Part shown: positions 42,122 through 50,804 of the stretch, piece after piece
Layout of the letters: each line of letters opens with the position of its first letter
How positions within the stretch are numbered: position 1 is the stretch's first letter
Made by a program: the position numbers and the translations under genes
Notes under the pieces: model-generated
The model's input: only the letters and a program-made list of their open reading frames with translations
Databases searched by the model: none
Told to the model about the DNA's origin: nothing
NCBI GenBank assembly: GCA_029975435.1
Contig: JARKPC010000046.1
Coordinates: 55,873-119,872, forward strand
DNA: 64,000 nucleotides
Origin: Propionivibrio sp.
GTDB taxonomy: Bacteria > Pseudomonadota > Gammaproteobacteria > Burkholderiales > Rhodocyclaceae
Direction: 5' to 3'

Positions 42122-43302
42122 AGATGCTTTCCCGACGTTCCGCGCTATTGGGCGCAGTGGCTATCCTCTTTCTCATCGGCTTCGGCTGGGTTGTGGCCAA
42201 CCAGGGGCCGCTTGCTGCCATCAAGGTGACGATAGCCGGTGCCCGCGAAACCACCCTGCAGCGTACGCTGTTCGGTATCGGCACGCTGGAGGCGCGGCGC
42301 AGCTATGCGGTCGGCCCGACTGTTGCCGGTCGCGTCGCGGCCGTGCGGGTCGACCAGGGCGACGTGGTTCATGCCGGACAATTGCTGGCCGAGATGGACC
42401 CCGTCGATCTTGAATCGCGTCAGGCCGCAAGCGGAGCCGCGGCCGCACGCGCGGCGCAACTCGTGTTTTCCGCCCAGGCCGCGCTCGCCGAAGCGGCCAG
42501 CCGGGCGCAAATGGCCCAAGCGAACGCGGCGCGCTTTGCCAGCCTGCGCAGCAGGAACTTTGTCAGTCAGGAAGCCGCTGACACCAAGGCGCATGAAGCT
42601 GCCGCGGCTCATGCTGGCCGCGATAGCGCTACGGCTGCCTTGGCTGCGGCCAGGGAAGAAGCCCGTCGCGCGCAATCCGACCGGGAGGGCCTCGGAAAAA
42701 GCCGTGCGCACTTGCGATTGACCAGTCCGGTCAACGGTGTCGTCAGTGCGCGTCTGGCGGAGCCGGGCTCGACCGTGGTGGCCGGCCAATCCGTGGTGCA
42801 GGTCATCGATCCAGCCAGCCTGTGGCTGCGTGTACGCATTGATCAGGGGCGATCGGTCGGTCTTGCCGTGGGGCTTGCGGCGGATATCGTCTTGCGCTCG
42901 TATCCCGGTCAGGTTCTGAAAGGGCGCGTCGAGCGCGTCGACATGGTGGGCGATGCCGTGGCCGAGGAACGTATCGCCAATATCAGTATTGGCCAGGCGC
43001 CCGGCAATATGGCCATCGGGGAACTGGCCGAAGTGACGCTGCATCTCCCCGCGCTGGACGGAGTGCTGGCGGTGCCCGCCGCAGCAGTCAAGCGACTGGG
43101 CCGGGACGAAGGCGTCTGGCGCATCGAGAATGGCCGGGCCGAGTTCAGCAGGGTCACCACGGGCATTACCTCCAGCGACGGCATGACGCAGGTGCGGAAC
43201 GGCCTGACCGCCGGCGACAACGTCATCGTGCATAGCGAAAAGGTGCTGTCGGCGGGTGTGCGCGTAAAGACTGTCGATGCGCTGGTGCAATCCGCGCCAT
43301 GA
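42118..43302 (+). CDS. HlyD-family periplasmic adaptor of an ABC exporter
   Basis: 394 aa. One N-terminal membrane helix; the barrel-sandwich (lipoyl) half AVRVDQGDVVHAGQLLAEMD; a long Ala-rich coiled hairpin; the second half SPVNGVVSARLAEPGSTVVA; and a beta-barrel. This is the membrane fusion protein of a DevBCA/MacAB-like tripartite exporter. It overlaps the permease by ATGA. Confidence 0.9.
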   Translation: MKMLSRRSALLGAVAILFLIGFGWVVANQGPLAAIKVTIAGARETTLQRTLFGIGTLEARRSYAVGPTVAGRVAAVRVDQGDVVHAGQLLAEMDPVDLESRQAASGAAAARAAQLVFSAQAALAEAASRAQMAQANAARFASLRSRNFVSQEAADTKAHEAAAAHAGRDSATAALAAAREEARRAQSDREGLGKSRAHLRLTSPVNGVVSARLAEPGSTVVAGQSVVQVIDPASLWLRVRIDQGRSVGLAVGLAADIVLRSYPGQVLKGRVERVDMVGDAVAEERIANISIGQAPGNMAIGELAEVTLHLPALDGVLAVPAAAVKRLGRDEGVWRIENGRAEFSRVTTGITSSDGMTQVRNGLTAGDNVIVHSEKVLSAGVRVKTVDALVQSAP

Positions 43303-44501
43303 TCAACCTGGCCGGTCGCGACATCCTGCACGGGTGGGGACGATTCCTCTTCACCGGTGTCGGCCTGGGGCTTTTGATCGGCGTGACGCTGTCGATGGCA
43401 GGAATCTTTCGCGGCATGGTTGACGATGGGCAGGTGTTGATCGACAACAGCGGCGCTGACCTGTGGGTTGTGCAGCAGGGCACGCTGGGCCCGTATGCCG
43501 AACCATCGAGCCTGCGCGACGACGTCTGGCGCGGCATCGCCGGATTGCCCGGTGTCGCGGAGACCGGAAATGCCGCCTATCTCACCATGCAGATCGAGCA
43601 TAAGGGCCGGGAAGATCGCGTGATGCTGGTCGGCATGGAGGTGGACCGGCCGCACCGCCCCGGTGCTCCGGCCTACCTCACCGCAGGCCGTCCCGTGCTG
43701 GTCGGGCATTATGAGGCCATTGCCGACGAGCGCACCGGCCTTGAACTGAACGAAAAGGTACGTATCCGCCGCCATGACTATAGGATCGTCGGCCTGACGC
43801 GGCGCATGGTTTCGGCGAGCGGCGATCCGATGATCTTCGTGCCGCTCAAGGATGCCCAGGAAATCCAGTTCCTCAAGGACAACGATGCGTTGCTCAACGA
43901 ACGCGCACGCACCGCCGCCAACCCGGCCTTCAACCGTCCCGGCGTGCCGGGCCTGCTGGAAGCCGTGCAGGCCGCGGGAGCGCAAAGCCGGATGGTCAAC
44001 GCCGTGCTGGTGCGCCTTGAACCGGGCGCGGACCCGGAAGCGGTAGCCGCCGAGATCCGCCGCTGGAAGCGCTTTCAGGCGTACACGCGCGTCCAGATGG
44101 AAGACATCCTGATCGCCAAGCTGATTGCCACGTCGTCGAAGCAGATTGCGATGTTCCTGGTCATCCTGTCCGTGGTAACCGCCGCCATCGTCGCCTTCAT
44201 TATCTACACCATGACCCTGGCCAAGGTACGCGAAATCGCGGTGCTCAAGCTCATCGGCGCCAGGAATAGCACGATTGCCGGCATGATCCTGCAGCAGGCG
44301 CTGGGCCTTGGCCTGATCGGCTTTCTGGTGGGTCGCGTCGCCGCCGGACTGTGGGTGCCGATCTTTCCAAAATACGTGTTGCTGCTGCCCGAGGACGCCT
44401 TGCGCGGATTTGCCATCATCATGGTCATCTGCGCATTGGCCAGCGTCATTGCCATCCGTGCCGCGCTGCGTATCGATCCCGCGGAGGCCATAGGTGGATA
44501 G
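43299..44501 (+). CDS. ABC exporter permease (FtsX/MacB type)
   Basis: 400 aa. One N-terminal helix, a large periplasmic domain (about 45-270), then three C-terminal helices with the FtsX domain signature (KVREIAVLKLIGARNSTIAG). It partners the ATPase that overlaps its 3' end by 8 bp. Confidence 0.9.
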   Translation: MINLAGRDILHGWGRFLFTGVGLGLLIGVTLSMAGIFRGMVDDGQVLIDNSGADLWVVQQGTLGPYAEPSSLRDDVWRGIAGLPGVAETGNAAYLTMQIEHKGREDRVMLVGMEVDRPHRPGAPAYLTAGRPVLVGHYEAIADERTGLELNEKVRIRRHDYRIVGLTRRMVSASGDPMIFVPLKDAQEIQFLKDNDALLNERARTAANPAFNRPGVPGLLEAVQAAGAQSRMVNAVLVRLEPGADPEAVAAEIRRWKRFQAYTRVQMEDILIAKLIATSSKQIAMFLVILSVVTAAIVAFIIYTMTLAKVREIAVLKLIGARNSTIAGMILQQALGLGLIGFLVGRVAAGLWVPIFPKYVLLLPEDALRGFAIIMVICALASVIAIRAALRIDPAEAIGG

Positions 44502-45231
44502 TCCTGATGAAACGAGGGTTCCCGCGATCCGGCTGAGCGGTTTGAAGAAACGCTATGGCACGGGTGAGGCTGCCGTCGATGCGCTCAAGGGCGTTGACAT
44601 GACCGTCTGGCCGGGCGAAGTCGTCGGACTGATCGGTCCCAGCGGCTCGGGCAAGACAACGCTGCTCAAGTGCCTGGGCGCCGTGATCGAGCCGACCGGC
44701 GGACGCATGGAAATGTCTGGTGAAACGCTCTACGACGCTGCCGCGGGCGGCTGGAAAGTGGCCGACCTGCGCGCGATGCGCCGTGACCGCATCGGGTTCA
44801 TCTTCCAGGCGCCTTACTTGATTCCCTTTCTCGATGTCACCGACAACGTCGCGTTGCTGCCCATGTTGGCCGGCGTTGATAACAGCGCGGCGCGCCAGCG
44901 GGCGCTGGAGTTGCTCACCGCGCTGGATGTCGCCCATCGTGCCGGAGCCCAGGTCTCGCAACTCTCCGGAGGCGAACAGCAACGCGTGGCCATTGCCCGC
45001 GCGTTGGCCAATCATGCGCCGGTGATCCTGGCGGACGAACCCACGGCGCCGCTTGATTCGGAACGTGCCCTGACCGTGGTGCGCATCCTCAACGAAATGG
45101 CCGTGCAATTCCGCACGGCAATCATCGTCGTTACCCACGACGAGAAGATCATTCCCACCTTCAAGCGCATTTACCATATCCGCGATGGCGTCACGCACGA
45201 AGAGGTGGGCGAGGGGCGGGCATCCTATTAG
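44494..45231 (+). CDS. ABC exporter ATPase
   Basis: 245 aa from GTG 44494. Walker A GPSGSGKTTLLKC, signature LSGGEQQRVAIARAL, Walker B VILADEPTAPLDSE and the H-loop His in VVTHDEK. LolD/MacB-type ATPase. The substrate of the exporter is unknown; small lipids or drugs are typical for the family. Confidence 0.93.
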   Translation: MDSPDETRVPAIRLSGLKKRYGTGEAAVDALKGVDMTVWPGEVVGLIGPSGSGKTTLLKCLGAVIEPTGGRMEMSGETLYDAAAGGWKVADLRAMRRDRIGFIFQAPYLIPFLDVTDNVALLPMLAGVDNSAARQRALELLTALDVAHRAGAQVSQLSGGEQQRVAIARALANHAPVILADEPTAPLDSERALTVVRILNEMAVQFRTAIIVVTHDEKIIPTFKRIYHIRDGVTHEEVGEGRASY

Positions 45232-45242
45232 AACTGGCCAAA

Positions 45243-45289
45243 TTCGGTAATTCAATGAACTGAGACAATCGACGAGTGGAATTGCCGAA
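45243..45289. terminator. inverted repeat between convergent genes
   Basis: TTCGGTAATTC (45243-45253) and GAATTGCCGAA (45279-45289), 10 of 11 paired, starting 12 bp after the ATPase stop. No U-run and a 25-nt loop, so a terminator role is only likely from position. Confidence 0.35.
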
Positions 45290-45437
45290 AACGATGAAAA
45301 TCCGGCCGTCCGACCCTCCTAGAATAAATTGACCACGCTATCGTGCCTATTCCGGTTATTGAATGTCTGAGCTGTTGAAATCCGCTGTTGATTCGTTCTC
45401 TAACGTCAGTCGGGTAAGTGCTACCGCCAGCTACCTG

Positions 45438-45773
45438 CTATTTTGCTTCCCCACGAATCATGATCAGGAGCATCTTGAAGCCACCCAACGGATTGACCGC
45501 ATGCGGCACGTTGGCCGGCATGAGCAGGGAATCCCCTTCGCCCACCGTGTGGCTTACTCCGCCGATCGGAATCTCGGCACGACCCTCGACCCCAATCACC
45601 AGAGCGTCGAAAGGGGCGGTATGCTCGCTCAGCCCCTCATTGCCGTCGAAGGCAAACAGTGTGACATTGCCGGCAGAATTCTTGACCAGCATTCGGCTAA
45701 CGACGGCCTTCTCCTGGTACTGAAGCATTTGTTTCAGATTGCGTACTTCAGGCACTGCGTTTTCATTGCTCAT
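45438..45773 (-). CDS. small cupin protein
   Basis: 111 aa, a single cupin barrel (EHTAPFDALVIGVEGRAEIP; GDSLLMPANVPHAVNP), without signal peptide. Metal ligands are few (His in SEHTAP and PHAV). It lies 17 bp after the hemerythrin gene on the same strand, so probably one operon. Confidence 0.85.
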   Translation of the reverse strand: MSNENAVPEVRNLKQMLQYQEKAVVSRMLVKNSAGNVTLFAFDGNEGLSEHTAPFDALVIGVEGRAEIPIGGVSHTVGEGDSLLMPANVPHAVNPLGGFKMLLIMIRGEAK

Positions 45774-45790
45774 CGCTGTATTCTCCTTGA

Positions 45791-46369
45791 TTAAGCTTCG
45801 TCCCGTGGTCCGATTCCGGACTGCCTGTCGGGTGAGTACTTCTCCATCAACCCTTTGAGCAGGGCGTGCAGTTGTTCGTGGCGGCCTTGGCCGACAACGG
45901 TGGCCTCGTGGTTTTCAAAGGACTCATACAACTCACCGAGTTGCGTTGCGGTAAGCAACTTCTCGGCGATGGGAAAGAGAACGGTATTCTCTTTCTCGAT
46001 ATGGGATTGCAAAAGGTCCATGTAGCCTTTCGAGGCCGTTCTGAATTCATCGCTCCTGAGCAGGGGGAACGTCGCCGCCTCTAGTGCCCGAATCCATTCC
46101 CGCCCTTTAACGTGTTCCGCGAGCAGCACAGCGACCGGCGCCTGTTGTTCCGGGAGACCCGCCTTGATCAAGGCGGGAAAAAGGAAGCCCTCTTCTTTGC
46201 CGTGGTGGCACTTGTCGGCGAACTCTTTAAGGAAACCGAGGAAATCGGAAACGTCAGTGACGTCGATACTCTTCCTGGTCGCCAGTTCGCGATTCATGCC
46301 TTCCAGGATTTCCAGGGCGAACAGAATTGCATTATGTTCATGCTTGAGATCATCGATCGCTTTGCTCAT
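45791..46369 (-). CDS. hemerythrin-domain protein
   Basis: 192 aa, four-helix hemerythrin-like protein: His in KHEHNAI, CHHGKEEGFLFP, LLAEHVKGREW, QSHIEKENTVLFP and FENHEA are spaced for a di-iron site. Such proteins bind O2 or NO, or act in Fe-S repair (YtfE-like, though without its ScdA N-domain). It fits the NO context of the neighbouring nor locus. RBS GGAGAG 6 nt upstream. Confidence 0.88.
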   Translation of the reverse strand: MSKAIDDLKHEHNAILFALEILEGMNRELATRKSIDVTDVSDFLGFLKEFADKCHHGKEEGFLFPALIKAGLPEQQAPVAVLLAEHVKGREWIRALEAATFPLLRSDEFRTASKGYMDLLQSHIEKENTVLFPIAEKLLTATQLGELYESFENHEATVVGQGRHEQLHALLKGLMEKYSPDRQSGIGPRDEA

Positions 46370-46463
46370 CGAAACTCTCCTTCGTAAGAGAAATCGGGCG
46401 GGGTGCTTTCGGCCGAGTGACGAGAGAGCACTCCCCGAGATTCATTTATAGACGGATGAACAG

Positions 46464-46487
46464 CCCCAAGTAAGGCAAATCTTGGGG
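46464..46487. terminator. hairpin between two minus-strand genes
   Basis: CCCCAAG-N10-CTTGGGG, a perfect 7-bp stem between 46541 and 46369. No clear U-run on the minus strand, so either a weak terminator or a 5' leader structure. Confidence 0.4.
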
Positions 46488-46540
46488 CCTTCGTCGTCTA
46501 GTAACGGGGCTTATTCCCGTCGAAGCTGGACAGCCCGAGC

Positions 46541-47164
46541 TCAATGCACATGGCCAGAGGTTTTTGCATCGGCGGGGTGGTGCTCCGGTTTCTGAGTTGC
46601 CATGTTGTTCAACTCTTCCACAAAGTGGACGTACTGAACGTAGTTGTTCACGAACTCACGTCCCTTCTCGACGGACTGGTCTGCGGTCTTCCTGCTGTGC
46701 GCCGTTTTCTCGAATTTCTCACGGACGGAATTCTCCACCTGTGCAGCGACGTGCTTTGCGAGGTGATCGACGTTCTTCCTGGCTAGCGCGGCGTCCGCTT
46801 CGACCACGACGGACGCGATTTGCCCAGCGGGCTTGATGCCCGTAAAAGGCGCCCCCTCGGACTCTCGGTGAACCCGGACGAGGGTTTCGAAGAGTTTTCT
46901 ATCGGCTGCTTCCTGCGCTGCCTTGCCGTTCGTCCGTTCCTGCAACGTCTTGGCGAAGGATTCCTTGATCGTATGTTCGCTGGCTTCGGGGATCCATTTT
47001 AGCAATGGAGTGACGTCCTTTTTTTCAAGCGCCGATCGGGCTTCAATGATGACCGGGCCGTCGAGCCCATCGCAGTGCGCCGCAGCGGATCCCGCCAAGG
47101 CGAAGTTTGCGAGGATCAACACGCCTGCAGCCAACGCCGTTTTGGTTTTCAAGAGGTTTCTCAT
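46541..47164 (-). CDS. DUF6448-like exported protein
   Basis: 207 aa from ATG 47164 (AGGAG 7 nt upstream). The signal peptide ends near residue 29 (SAAA-HCDG). The mature protein starts HCDGLDGPVIIEARSALEKK and has two similar helical halves, the second with the conserved GREFVNNYVQYVHFVE. The family occurs with metal or stress genes; function unknown. It shares a divergent spacer with the AraC gene at 47454, which may regulate it. Confidence 0.8.
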   Translation of the reverse strand: MRNLLKTKTALAAGVLILANFALAGSAAAHCDGLDGPVIIEARSALEKKDVTPLLKWIPEASEHTIKESFAKTLQERTNGKAAQEAADRKLFETLVRVHRESEGAPFTGIKPAGQIASVVVEADAALARKNVDHLAKHVAAQVENSVREKFEKTAHSRKTADQSVEKGREFVNNYVQYVHFVEELNNMATQKPEHHPADAKTSGHVH

Positions 47165-47319
47165 GTTTATGCTCCTTTGTCTCAATTAAATGAATGATGC
47201 TTTTGCCGAAGTCGGCTTGAAGAAATGGTGTCGGACGTTCATCCGCGATGGCGTCCAAACACTCAGGCTTCGGTGTCCAATGTAGGCACTTGCGCCGGAA
47301 TTCTCGTTCGTATGCACGA

Positions 47320-47351
47320 AATCGAACGTTCGAGACGGAGAATCGAACGTT
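47320..47351. promoter_or_regulatory. AATCGAACGTT direct repeats
   Basis: AATCGAACGTT at 47320-47330 and 47341-47351, exactly 21 bp apart (two turns), the first extended to the palindrome TCGAACGTTCGA. The arrangement fits AraC-type half-sites in the divergent spacer. Confidence 0.6.
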
Positions 47352-47453
47352 GTTAGGGTGCCCAGATGGCACAACACCGGCGTGGATTCGTGTTTTCGGG
47401 GTGGGCGCGTTATTCTGGGATGAGGATTGATGGAGATGAGGTGACTGCTACCC

Positions 47454-48587
47454 ATGCAGATTGACGTGTCGAATTTCCTGCTTGCCGCCAGCGTGACCCA
47501 AGCGGTCGTGCTCTCGGTATTTCTGCTCCTGCCGTCAAACATCGGGCAGATGAGCAACAGGCTGCTGGTGGTCGTCCTGCTTTCCATTGCCGCCGAGTAC
47601 GCCGAGATTCTTCTCTATAGCGCCGGGATGACCGTGCGACATCCAAATTACGCCTATCTCGGAACCCTGCTGTCAATCTTGCAGCCGCCGGCGATCTACT
47701 TATATACGAAGTCTCTGATGCGCCGTGACTTCGCCATCAAACCACGGCATTTTGTGCACCTGTTGCCGTTTTGCGCGGCGGCCGTTGTGTTCTTCTTCGC
47801 CTATTACCTGAAACCGGTCGAGGTAAAGACCCAAATTCTTCTCGATCAGGACCTTCCCGGCATGCCCACGTCGCTGTCGCTCGCGCTCGTCATCCATGGA
47901 GTTTTCCTCTCGTATCTGATCTATTCCGTGCAGGCCTTGAGAAAATTTGCGGCGAGCGTCAAGGATATTTTCTCGGACGTCGAGAGCAAGCAGATGGCGT
48001 GGCTGAAAGTCCTGTTGTCCGGATATGCAGTGATCTGGACGGTAAGCCTGATCTATTGCCTGGCGTTCTTCATCTTCAAATGTTCCGCCGAAATCGGTTA
48101 TGTACTGATGGTCGCCGGCGCGTCGGGGTTCATCTTCATCAACATGCTAGTCATTCATGCGCTGAAACAGTCGGTCGTATTTTCCGGGTTGACGAGCGAA
48201 GAGGCGGGGCTGCTCGAAGAACGCGAGCTTTGCAAGGAATCAGTCTTGCCTACGGATGAGCAGAAAGATCGGATTGAGCGGTTCATGGACGGAGAAAAAC
48301 CATTCCTGAACGCGAATTTGTCGTTGAATCAGTTGGCCAAGCAGATGGGTGTGTCTCCCCGCGAGCTCTCATTTGTGATCAATCACGGATTTGAGAAAAA
48401 TTTCTTTGATTTCGTGGGTGACTATCGAATACGCCATGCCGCGGGACTCCTCGACCTTCGGGAAGAGGGTAAGACCATCCTGGAGGTAATGATCGCCTCC
48501 GGCTTCAATTCAAAGTCCGTGTTCAATACGGCGTTCAAGCAAAAAACCGGCATGACCCCGACGCAGTACAGGAACCGGAACGCCTGA
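47454..48587 (+). CDS. AraC-family regulator with seven-helix membrane domain
   Basis: 377 aa. Residues 1-235 contain seven predicted membrane helices; the AraC HTH pair is at about 280-375 (LSLNQLAKQMGVSPRELSFV and VMIASGFNSKSVFNTAFKQK). A membrane-bound one-component regulator: the membrane part senses a signal and the HTH acts at the membrane. Probable targets are its own promoter and the DUF6448-like gene. Confidence 0.88.
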   Translation: MQIDVSNFLLAASVTQAVVLSVFLLLPSNIGQMSNRLLVVVLLSIAAEYAEILLYSAGMTVRHPNYAYLGTLLSILQPPAIYLYTKSLMRRDFAIKPRHFVHLLPFCAAAVVFFFAYYLKPVEVKTQILLDQDLPGMPTSLSLALVIHGVFLSYLIYSVQALRKFAASVKDIFSDVESKQMAWLKVLLSGYAVIWTVSLIYCLAFFIFKCSAEIGYVLMVAGASGFIFINMLVIHALKQSVVFSGLTSEEAGLLEERELCKESVLPTDEQKDRIERFMDGEKPFLNANLSLNQLAKQMGVSPRELSFVINHGFEKNFFDFVGDYRIRHAAGLLDLREEGKTILEVMIASGFNSKSVFNTAFKQKTGMTPTQYRNRNA

Positions 48588-48922
48588 TTGGCGTTGTCTG
48601 GCGGGCTCGACTCCTGAAGACGGTCGCTTCGTCATCGGCGTTGTCGGCGTGCTCCTTTTGGTGTGGTGCGGCTCTGAACTTGTTATCACGGCTCGACGAA
48701 AGGGGCGATAACGTCAAACAACCACGGGTGGGGGAGAATCGAACTTCCAATCCTCGGCCTTATGAAAAGCTTCATAAGGCCGAACAGTGTGAATTCGGCA
48801 AAGCGACTTGCGCGCATCGACGTGTTGAACCAGATTCTGGACTGTAATGCGTTGGAACGATCCGTAATTGGAAGAATATTTGCGTCGACTATGTCAGCCG
48901 CGGCGGCTCGACGGCACAAGTG
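48588..48922. other. spacer between convergent genes
   Basis: 335 bp with no gene. It holds the hairpin at 48754-48783 and, on the minus strand just after it, a short stretch resembling a T-arm (GAAGTTCGATTCTCC). Too degenerate to be called a tRNA. Confidence 0.5.
48754..48783. terminator. strong hairpin between convergent genes
   Basis: TCGGCCTTATGAA-AAGC-TTCATAAGGCCGA, perfect 13-bp arms, between the 3' ends at 48587 and 48923. No U-run; it could serve both strands or be part of a decayed element. Confidence 0.5.
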
Positions 48923-49315
48923 TCATGCAGGTTGTCGTACCGGAGGTGGTGCAGGACGCGCCATGGCCATCGATCCGAATACGGTGCCCTCTTCGGAGAC
49001 AATGGCGGAAAAACTCATCTGCACGTAGATGGATACCCCTGATTTATGTAATGCCTTGGTTAGTGTTGGGCGTCCGGCGTGCTTTGTCTTTCCCGATTTC
49101 ATCGCTGCCGTGTATCCGCGCCAATGCGGTTCACGAAGGCGTTCTGGGATGATGATGTCGAGCGATTGTCCGAGGACTTCTTCGGTACTGAAGCCGAATA
49201 GGCGCTCGGATGCTGCGTTCCATATGCCAATCAGCCCGTTGGGATCGGCAAAAATGATCGCATCAGCGCTTTGCTCCACAATGGCGCGATAAAGATCCGG
49301 AGGTTGGTGGAACAT
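48923..49315 (-). CDS. stand-alone PAS domain protein, paralogue 2
   Basis: 130 aa. A single PAS domain nearly parallel to the 21002-21451 protein (IVEQSADAIIFADPNGLIGI, WNAASERLFGFSTEE, GQSLDIIIPERLREPHWRGY). The end reads MARPAPPPVRQPA instead of the usual ARDxTxRR, consistent with a late frameshift. No output domain. Confidence 0.8.
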   Translation of the reverse strand: MFHQPPDLYRAIVEQSADAIIFADPNGLIGIWNAASERLFGFSTEEVLGQSLDIIIPERLREPHWRGYTAAMKSGKTKHAGRPTLTKALHKSGVSIYVQMSFSAIVSEEGTVFGSMAMARPAPPPVRQPA

Positions 49316-49397
49316 GGCATTTTCCTTTCGAGGGAGTGAAGTCCTTGAAACGGCGGTAGGGATTGTGAGTCACGCAGTGTGGCGGTTCTGCGTGCTA

Positions 49398-49817
49398 TTA
49401 AACAGACATCCTGGGTTCGTCCTTCTCTGCCCCAGTCGCCGCGGCGGAAAACAATAACACCTCGGCGACAGGAAACAACTCGCGTTCCTCGAAACGGACG
49501 TGTGCGCCCAACAACTTACCGAATGCTTCGACAGCATCGGTACATCCAGCACGAATACGGGCGACCTCATTGCGCAAGGAGCGATGGTCGGCGAGCGTGC
49601 GGTCCACCAGGTCATTTTGCCCGCACGCACGCAACGCCGGGAGAAGACCCCTTTCTTCGGTCTGGAAATGCGGTTCCATTTCGCGGTCGAATACTGCCGC
49701 GAGTTGTGTCACCAACGTCTTCGGATTGCCGGAACCTCCGCGTTGGGCGCGTTTTGCCCACACCAAGGCCGTGTGGTGTTCGCGGGATAGGGCGACAAGG
49801 GACGGGCTGCGCTTCAA
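49398..49817 (-). CDS. hemerythrin-domain protein beside nsrR
   Basis: 139 aa. His residues in LSREHHTALVWAKR, EPHFQTEERGLLP, LADHRSLRNE and GAHVRFEERELFP give a hemerythrin di-iron pattern. It lies 16 bp after nsrR on the same strand, so it is probably under NsrR control and acts in NO response, binding NO or donating iron. Confidence 0.88.
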   Translation of the reverse strand: MKRSPSLVALSREHHTALVWAKRAQRGGSGNPKTLVTQLAAVFDREMEPHFQTEERGLLPALRACGQNDLVDRTLADHRSLRNEVARIRAGCTDAVEAFGKLLGAHVRFEERELFPVAEVLLFSAAATGAEKDEPRMSV

Positions 49818-49833
49818 GGCATTTCTCCGTTGG

Positions 49834-50277
49834 TCAGGTCTGTTTCAGGAGCGCCCGAATCTGGCTTGATTGGCGCGAGTCTTTGACGAGGTCCGCGAGG
49901 GAATACTCGTCGAGCGTCTGATACAGCGCGTCGAAAGCGCGCACGAGGATTGGCGCCAGCCGGCAGGCGCGAGTGATCCTGCATCCACCCGGCTCGCCGG
50001 AAAGGCACTCGACGATGGGGCTGTTGCCTTCGCTTGCCCGCACGATCTTCCCCAACCGGATGTCAGCGGGATCCTGTAGCAGCCGGACGCCGCCGCCTTT
50101 CCCGCGCACCGTCTCGATCACCCCAGTCCGCGCCAGCTGGTGGACGACTTTCATCAGGTGGTTTTCCGAGATGCCGTAGGCCGCGGCAATTTCGGTAATC
50201 GTCGCCAATCCGTCCCGCTCGACCGCCAGATACATCAGGACGCGCAGGGTGTAGTCGGAAAACGTGGTCAGCTTCAT
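49834..50277 (-). CDS. nsrR: NO-sensing Rrf2-family repressor
   Basis: 147 aa. The winged HTH (TFSDYTLRVLMYLAVERDGL, YGISENHLMKVVHQLA) and the three cluster Cys in ECLSGEPGGCRITRACRL match NsrR. Its Fe-S cluster reacts with NO, releasing DNA. Two NsrR-like sites stand between it and the divergent DUF59 operon. Confidence 0.93.
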   Translation of the reverse strand: MKLTTFSDYTLRVLMYLAVERDGLATITEIAAAYGISENHLMKVVHQLARTGVIETVRGKGGGVRLLQDPADIRLGKIVRASEGNSPIVECLSGEPGGCRITRACRLAPILVRAFDALYQTLDEYSLADLVKDSRQSSQIRALLKQT

Positions 50278-50297
50278 GGTCTTCGCTCGAAGTTTTA

Positions 50298-50320
50298 AAG
50301 ATGTACTAATTATATTGCTT
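50298..50320. promoter_or_regulatory. NsrR-like site 1
   Basis: AAGATGTACTA-A-TTATATTGCTT, an 11-1-11 arrangement close to the NsrR consensus (AAGATGYATTT and inverse), 20 bp upstream of the nsrR start. Autoregulation is likely. Confidence 0.65.
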
Positions 50321-50344
50321 TACTCTGGCGATGTCGTTATTATT

Positions 50345-50367
50345 AACATGTATAAATTATACTTCTT
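50345..50367. promoter_or_regulatory. NsrR-like site 2
   Basis: AACATGTATAA-A-TTATACTTCTT, again 11-1-11, with the inner perfect palindrome GTATAA-A-TTATAC. It ends at the base before the ATG at 50368 and covers the ribosome-binding region, so bound NsrR would block the start of the DUF59 operon. Confidence 0.65.
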
Positions 50368-50736
50368 ATGAACGCCGTGGCCATCGAACCCGAATTGCGA
50401 GCAAATCAGAGCGAAAACCCTCCAGCGACCGTGTCGGATGATGAGCGTGTCCGCGATCTTTTGCGACAGGTCATCGACCCCGAGGTCGGGGTGAATATCG
50501 TCGATCTCGGTCTTATCTACCGCATCGACGCCGGTGCTGCAGGAGTCCGCGTCGAAATGACGATGACGTCGCCGGTGTGCCCGCTGGGCGAGATGATCGT
50601 CGACGAGGCGCGTACGGTACTTGCCGCCGGATTTCCGGGCAGCGGCGAGCCGGATATTTCGTTGGTCTGGAATCCGCCCTGGGAGCCCTCGATGATGAGC
50701 AAGCGCGCCAAGGAAACCCTCGGCTGGTCGGAGTGA
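50368..50736 (+). CDS. DUF59/MIP18-family Fe-S assembly factor
   Basis: 122 aa. DUF59 domain: LLRQVIDPEVGVNIVDLGLI and TMTSPVCPLGEMIVDEA, with the conserved Cys in SPVCPLG. SufT/PaaD-type proteins help mature or repair Fe-S clusters, apt for a gene first in an NsrR-controlled set. Confidence 0.88.
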   Translation: MNAVAIEPELRANQSENPPATVSDDERVRDLLRQVIDPEVGVNIVDLGLIYRIDAGAAGVRVEMTMTSPVCPLGEMIVDEARTVLAAGFPGSGEPDISLVWNPPWEPSMMSKRAKETLGWSE

Positions 50737-50804
50737 AGGCCGGTCAGTCCTCTGCCACGATTTTTCGAACCAGTTTTTCACACCCGATGTACAGGAGCCA
50801 CACC

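Noticed and set aside
48710-48780. A tRNA gene on the minus strand
   Set aside because: The T-stem has a mismatch and no acceptor or D-arm can be drawn.
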